This document shows positions 21,052 to 24,844 of a stretch of DNA of 24,844 nucleotides, piece after piece. The stretch's first letter is position 1; the number at the start of each line of letters is the position of its first letter. Position numbers and translations under genes: made by a program. The notes below the pieces were generated by a model. It was given only the letters and a program-made list of their open reading frames with translations. It did no database searches and was not told the origin of the DNA. Source of the stretch: Pseudoselenomonas ruminantium (lineage in GTDB: Bacteria; Bacillota; Negativicutes; Selenomonadales; Selenomonadaceae); NCBI GenBank assembly GCA_002373045.1, contig DFHU01000022.1:88946-113789 (forward strand). The letters run 5' to 3'.

Positions 21052-22899
21052 ATGGCAATGGAAATTTCGCGCCGCACATTTATCAAGGGGGCGGCAGCGG
21101 CCGGTGTTGTGCTGGCAGCCGGCACGTATTTTGCCTGGGATGGGAAGAATATTCCGGAGAAGGTAAAAACAGGGGATGTAACCTATGATGTTCTGGTCAT
21201 CGGCAGTGGCGGCGCCGGTATGCGGGCGGCACTTGCAGCAGCAGAACGCAAGGAGCTCAAGGTAGCCGTGATGACGAAGCTGGTTCCGACCCGCTCCGCA
21301 TCCACGATGGCACAGGGCGGCATGAATGGTGTTACGGGCGTGAGCGACCCGACAGACACCGTTGAATCCCATGTCTTTGATACCATCAAGGGCGGCGACT
21401 ATCTCTGCGACCAGGATGCCGTGGAATACTTTGCCGAACGCGCCGGACAAAACATCTATGAAATGGATTATATGGGCTATCCCTATAACCGTCAGAAAGA
21501 TGGCGCCTTCCATCAGCGCAAGATGGGCGGTCACAGCCATCCGCGTGCGTCCTACTTCGAAGACCGCGCAGGTCATGCCATGGTGCACACGCTCTTTGAG
21601 CAGTGCCTCGAAAATGACATCGACTTTATTTCCGAATGTCAGATGCTCGAAATCAGCATGGACGGCGATAAGCTCAACGGTGTAATCGCCATGGATATGC
21701 GCACGGGCAATCTGATGGGCGTACCGGCGAAATCCATCATCATCGCGACCGGCGGCTATGGGCGCGTGTACTGGGTGCGTACGTCCAATCCGTACAGCTC
21801 CACCGGTGATGGCATCGTCGCCGGCATGAACGTGGGCATTCCCTTCAAAGACCCGGAAATGGTGCAGTTCCATCCCACGGGCCTGTCGGCTAACGGCGTA
21901 CTGCTCTCCGAGTCCAGCCGTGCCGAAGGTGCGCTGCTCATCAACAAGAACGGCGAGCGTTTTATGAGCAAATACGCGCCGGAACGCATGGAACTGGCAA
22001 CGCGCGATATCGTAGCCCGCGCCATTGCCACGGAAATTGAACAGGGCCGCGGCGTCGGCGAAGGCATCCATGCCGGCGTCTATATGGATTTCACCAAGAT
22101 TCCCGCCGAGCGCATCCATGAGCGTCTTGGTCAGGTATATGACCTGTCCCGCCGCTTTGCTGGTGTGGATATCACCAAAGAACCCGTACCCATTGCGCCG
22201 ACCTGTCACTATTCCATGGGTGGCCTCGAAATGGCAGACTTCCATACAGGCGAAAGCCGCGTCAAGGGCGTTTATGTAGCCGGAGAATGCAGCTGCGTAT
22301 CCGTACATGGTGCTAACCGCTTAGGCGCTAACTCCCTGTCGGAAGTTCTGGTCTTCGGCCATACAGCTGGTGATGGTGCCGCTGAATTTGCCAAGGCCAA
22401 TTCCTATGTCGGCAATCAGGACAGCCTCGCCAAAGCCTGCGAGAAGTGGAAAGAGACTTTTGACAAGGCAACGACCCGCGGCCGGGAAGGCAACAAGAGC
22501 GTGCCGGAAATCCGTGATGCCATGATTAATACCATGTGGTACAAGGCCGGTGTATTCCGCGATGAAGCACAGCTTACGCAGGCCAGCGCCGAACTCGATG
22601 CTCTGGATAAAGAATACGAACATTGCTATGTTGGCGATAATTCTCATGTCTATAACACCGCTTTCGAGCAGTATGTAGAGCTGGGCAACCTCCTGCAGAT
22701 TTCCCATGCGATTGTGCAGGGCGCACTTGCCCGCAAGGAAAGCCGTGGCGGTCATTCCCGCAGAGACTTCCCGAAACGTGATGACGTGAACTTTTTGAAG
22801 CACACCTTGATTTTCAAGGACAAGGAAACCGGCAAATACCGTGCCGAGTATAAAGATGTCGTAATCACGAAATACCAGCCGAAAGAAAGGAAGTATTGA
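21052..22899 (+). CDS. mfrA: Tat-exported fumarate reductase flavoprotein (MfrA-like)
   Basis: The 615-residue catalytic subunit of a type E fumarate reductase/succinate dehydrogenase. A twin-arginine signal, S6-R-R-T-F-I-K-G13, and hydrophobic AAAAGVVLAAG predict periplasmic placement, as in the MfrABE 8-methylmenaquinol:fumarate reductases of Wolinella and Campylobacter. The FAD motif VLVIGSGGAGMRAAL is followed by the catalytic set: H274 (HPTG), R318 (ATRDIVARA), H386 (PTCHYSMGG) and R423 (GANRLGANSLSE). The residue that normally carries covalent FAD (RSHT) is Ala, A83 in TRSASTMAQGG, so FAD is probably bound non-covalently. ATG 21052 follows AGGAGGG (21038-21044). It is linked to the B and E subunit genes with gaps under 5 bp. 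Direction (fumarate reduction) is inferred from an anaerobic lifestyle. Confidence 0.9.
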   Translation: MAMEISRRTFIKGAAAAGVVLAAGTYFAWDGKNIPEKVKTGDVTYDVLVIGSGGAGMRAALAAAERKELKVAVMTKLVPTRSASTMAQGGMNGVTGVSDPTDTVESHVFDTIKGGDYLCDQDAVEYFAERAGQNIYEMDYMGYPYNRQKDGAFHQRKMGGHSHPRASYFEDRAGHAMVHTLFEQCLENDIDFISECQMLEISMDGDKLNGVIAMDMRTGNLMGVPAKSIIIATGGYGRVYWVRTSNPYSSTGDGIVAGMNVGIPFKDPEMVQFHPTGLSANGVLLSESSRAEGALLINKNGERFMSKYAPERMELATRDIVARAIATEIEQGRGVGEGIHAGVYMDFTKIPAERIHERLGQVYDLSRRFAGVDITKEPVPIAPTCHYSMGGLEMADFHTGESRVKGVYVAGECSCVSVHGANRLGANSLSEVLVFGHTAGDGAAEFAKANSYVGNQDSLAKACEKWKETFDKATTRGREGNKSVPEIRDAMINTMWYKAGVFRDEAQLTQASAELDALDKEYEHCYVGDNSHVYNTAFEQYVELGNLLQISHAIVQGALARKESRGGHSRRDFPKRDDVNFLKHTLIFKDKETGKYRAEYKDVVITKYQPKERKY

Positions 22900-22901
22900 T
22901 T

Positions 22902-23858
22902 ATGGATGTGAAACTTAGAATCCATCGCTTCGTAGAAGGCAAAAAGTGGGAACAGAATTACATCGTAACCTTAAAAACAGGCATGACGGTTCTCGAAGCC
23001 CTCATTGAAATCAAGGAAAAGCAGGACCCGACACTCTCCTTTACCTGTTCCTGCCGTTCCAGTATCTGCGGCGCCTGCGCTGTCCGGGTTAATGGCAATG
23101 CCGAACTGGCCTGCGAAATGCTGGTCGAAAATCTGGTGAAACGTTACGATACCACGGAACTGACCATTGAACCGCTGGGCAACTTCAAGGTTATCCGCGA
23201 TTTGATTGTGGACTGGGACCCTAAATACGCCCGCATCAAGAAGATTAAACCCGTGGTGCAGCCCAAGGACGAATTCTCCAAGGAAACAGGCTGCAAACAG
23301 TCACCGGAGGATTTCAACAAGTACAAGAAATACGCCGGCTGCATTCTCTGCGGTTCCTGCGTATCCGAGTGCAATAAGAACACACTGAATCAAGGGGATT
23401 TTCTTGACCCCTTCGTGTTCGTCAAGGCGGAAAAACTGGTGGCCGACAGCCGCGACAAGAGCCCCGAAGAACACCTCAAAGCAGTAGTGGATGCCGGACT
23501 CTGGCGCTGCTTCAACTGTCAGGAATGTACGGCTAAATGTCCAAAAGGACTTGACCCGGCAGGCGCTATCGAAAAACTCAAGGAAGCGACCTTTAAGAAG
23601 GGGCTTGACGATAATGTCGGCGCCCGCCATGCAAAAGCCATCTATGACGATATCAGCGAATCCGGTACCCTCGATGAATCCAAGCTCAACATCAAGTCCG
23701 AAGGCTTCCTGATGGCCGGTCTGCGTGCGCCGATGGCCCTGCGCCTCATGCGGGTAGGCAAGATGAATCCGCTGGATACGCATAAGGTGAATCCCGAAAT
23801 CGAAACCATCCGTAAGATTGTGAAGAATGCCGAAGCGGCAGCGAAGGAGGCTGAATGA
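22902..23858 (+). CDS. mfrB: Fumarate reductase iron-sulfur subunit (MfrB-like)
   Basis: A 318-residue electron-transfer subunit. The plant-type [2Fe-2S] ligands are C51-x4-C56-x2-C59-x11-C71. Two four-cysteine motifs follow: C147-x2-C150-x2-C153-x3-C157 and C203-x2-C206-x2-C209-x3-C213-P. Classical SdhB/FrdB has a three-Cys [3Fe-4S] site as its third centre; a full C-x2-C-x2-C-x3-C-P here fits type E enzymes, where a second [4Fe-4S] is expected. It has no signal peptide, so export would be by piggyback on the Tat-signalled flavoprotein (inference). The start ATG 22902 follows AAAGGAAG (22886-22893). It begins 2 bp after mfrA and its stop overlaps the region of the mfrE start. Confidence 0.92.
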   Translation: MDVKLRIHRFVEGKKWEQNYIVTLKTGMTVLEALIEIKEKQDPTLSFTCSCRSSICGACAVRVNGNAELACEMLVENLVKRYDTTELTIEPLGNFKVIRDLIVDWDPKYARIKKIKPVVQPKDEFSKETGCKQSPEDFNKYKKYAGCILCGSCVSECNKNTLNQGDFLDPFVFVKAEKLVADSRDKSPEEHLKAVVDAGLWRCFNCQECTAKCPKGLDPAGAIEKLKEATFKKGLDDNVGARHAKAIYDDISESGTLDESKLNIKSEGFLMAGLRAPMALRLMRVGKMNPLDTHKVNPEIETIRKIVKNAEAAAKEAE

Positions 23859-23860
23859 TT

Positions 23861-24727
23861 ATGAAATACGCATTATTTCCGGGCTGCGTGCTGGAAGGTG
23901 CAGCAGCTGAAGCCTACACTTCGCTGAAAAAAGTCTGCGATAAATTAGGCATTGAAATTGAAGAAATACCCAACTGGACCTGCTGTGGCGCATCCCATGC
24001 GCAGGGGGTCAATGACTTTGCCGCGCTCGTGATTAATGCCCGCAATATCTCCATTGCCGAGAATATGGGACTGGACATCATGACGGTCTGCAACACCTGC
24101 ACCCTGCAGCTGCGTACTGCCAAAGCCCGTCTCGATAAAGATGCCAAACTCAAGGAGAAGGTCAACAAGGTGCTCAAAGAGTCCGGTCATCCCTACGAGT
24201 ACAAAGGCACGAGTCAGGTGACGCACTTCCTTTGGATTTTGGACGAACATCCGGAACTTTTGGATGGCAAGATTGTTAACCCGCTGACGGGCGTAAAGAT
24301 TGCCGGTTATTATGGCTGTCATATCCTGCGTCCGCAGGAAGTCATGAACCACGGTGACGGCAAACATCCCGAATATCTGGAGCGCCTGATCCGCAAACTC
24401 GGCGCAGAAGCGGTCTGGTTCGATGCCAGCCGTAAATGCTGTGGTTTCCATGCCCAGCTGGCCGCTGAACACGATGTACTGACCGTTACCGGCCAGATTG
24501 TGGACAGCGCAGGCCGTGCCGGTGCTATGGCCATTGCTACGCCCTGCCCGCTCTGCCAGATGCAGCTGGATATGTACGAACCGGAAGGCCGTGAAGCCGT
24601 ACATTCTCAGGCAGAAGTTCCCATCCTGCACCTGCAGCAGCTCGTAGGCTTCGCCTTGGGCATGAGCAAGGAAGAAATGGGTTTTGACCGTCATGTATCG
24701 GCACAGGAAAAACTGAAGATTGGCTGA
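23861..24727 (+). CDS. mfrE: Type E fumarate reductase anchor subunit with two CCG domains (MfrE/SdhE-like)
   Basis: A 288-residue protein of the heterodisulfide-reductase-subunit-B-like (CCG, PF02754) family. The first motif is C9-x31-C41C42-x34-C77-x2-C80; the second is C153-x39-C193C194-x34-C229-x2-C232. Both are complete, so two CCG-bound iron-sulfur centres are expected. In type E succinate:quinone oxidoreductases this subunit replaces the haem-b membrane anchors and mediates contact with (methyl)menaquinol. There is no signal peptide or transmembrane helix. GGAGG at 23846-23850 lies 10 nt before ATG 23861 and 4 nt before ATG 23855 (which overlaps the mfrB stop); I prefer 23861. Last gene of the operon; a strong terminator follows. 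Confidence 0.9.
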   Translation: MKYALFPGCVLEGAAAEAYTSLKKVCDKLGIEIEEIPNWTCCGASHAQGVNDFAALVINARNISIAENMGLDIMTVCNTCTLQLRTAKARLDKDAKLKEKVNKVLKESGHPYEYKGTSQVTHFLWILDEHPELLDGKIVNPLTGVKIAGYYGCHILRPQEVMNHGDGKHPEYLERLIRKLGAEAVWFDASRKCCGFHAQLAAEHDVLTVTGQIVDSAGRAGAMAIATPCPLCQMQLDMYEPEGREAVHSQAEVPILHLQQLVGFALGMSKEEMGFDRHVSAQEKLKIG

Positions 24728-24751
24728 TTGAATTACATATAGAAATAGAGG

Positions 24752-24791
24752 AACGCCCTGACAGGCATTGCGCTTGTCAGGGCGTTTTTTT
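24752..24791 (+). terminator. Intrinsic terminator of the fumarate reductase operon
   Basis: A perfect 12-bp stem (24752-24763 with 24775-24786) is followed by an uninterrupted T-run to 24791. It starts 24 bp after the mfrE stop. Confidence 0.92.
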
Positions 24792-24803
24792 AGTGTAAAA
24801 AAG

Positions 24804-24813
24804 TTGTATACAA
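24804..24813. promoter_or_regulatory. Palindrome TTGTATACAA, possible GntR-type operator
   Basis: A perfect 10-bp palindrome follows the operon terminator. The pattern TnGTATACnA is common among GntR-family (FCD subgroup) operators. The gene it would control lies outside the window, so this is only a candidate. Confidence 0.35.
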
Positions 24814-24822
24814 TCAAAAGGT

Positions 24823-24844
24823 CTCAAAAAGTGTACTTTTTGAG
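24823..24844. repeat. Inverted repeat at the window edge
   Basis: CTCAAAAAGT-GT-ACTTTTTGAG gives two perfect 10-bp arms around a 2-bp centre, ending exactly at the last base, so the dyad may continue outside. It could be an operator, a cruciform, a terminator of a convergent gene, or an element end. Confidence 0.5.

Noticed and set aside
20971..22308. A 445-codon open frame on the minus strand, opposite the fumarate reductase flavoprotein
   Set aside because: It is antisense to a gene with complete family motifs, has no ribosome site, and its composition (His- and Ala-rich) is what codon bias of the true gene produces on the other strand.

Overview
The window looks like a chromosomal segment from a diderm Firmicute of the Negativicutes, most likely a Selenomonas-type fermenter. 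This is an inference from gene content, not from a search. The pointers are a Firmicutes-style infC-rpmI-rplT operon with an attenuator leader, several Tat-exported redox or hydrolytic proteins, a Tat-tagged type E (methylmenaquinol-type) fumarate reductase, a lactate-dehydrogenase-family enzyme and a PadC close to that of lactobacilli. I see no insertion sequence, phage, CRISPR, tRNA or rRNA. Most strong non-coding signals are promoters, operators and intrinsic terminators.

Layout. 1-246 is the C-terminus of RarA. 416-2065 is a two-gene unit: phenolic acid decarboxylase (padC) and an exported feruloyl-esterase-like hydrolase. Its promoter is bracketed by two PadR-type operators. 2126-2650 is a graveyard of three decayed genes: a YheO-type regulator, a RidA protein and a PLP enzyme. 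2651-5442 holds a free-standing alanyl-tRNA editing protein and a Tat-exported FAD oxidoreductase. A 55-residue gene with a near-consensus promoter lies on the minus strand at 5532-5699. It is divergent from a lactate/2-hydroxyacid dehydrogenase at 5955-6914.

7095-12854 is a compact sensory operon. Two tandem, overlapping, membrane-anchored BMP-family binding proteins precede a hybrid histidine kinase (transmitter, receiver and HPt) and a receiver protein with no DNA-binding domain. Together they hold every station of a four-step phosphorelay, and the layout recalls LuxP-LuxQ and TorT-TorS. This is my best candidate for an undescribed system.

12908-15263 (minus strand) carries bioB and a cysteine-desulfidase-family gene. 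The hairpin between them seems to serve as terminator, bioB promoter and BirA operator at once. 15405-16685 is a Tat-type purple-acid-phosphatase-like enzyme behind a promoter with the 19-bp spacer and dyad typical of MerR control. 16682-18054 is the translation operon, in which infC starts at AUU behind an attenuator. A LysR regulator and a chemoreceptor follow. 21052-24727 is an MfrABE-like fumarate reductase: a Tat-signalled flavoprotein, an iron-sulfur subunit with two four-Cys cluster motifs, and a CCG-domain subunit. The last 50 bases hold two palindromes belonging to whatever lies beyond the window.
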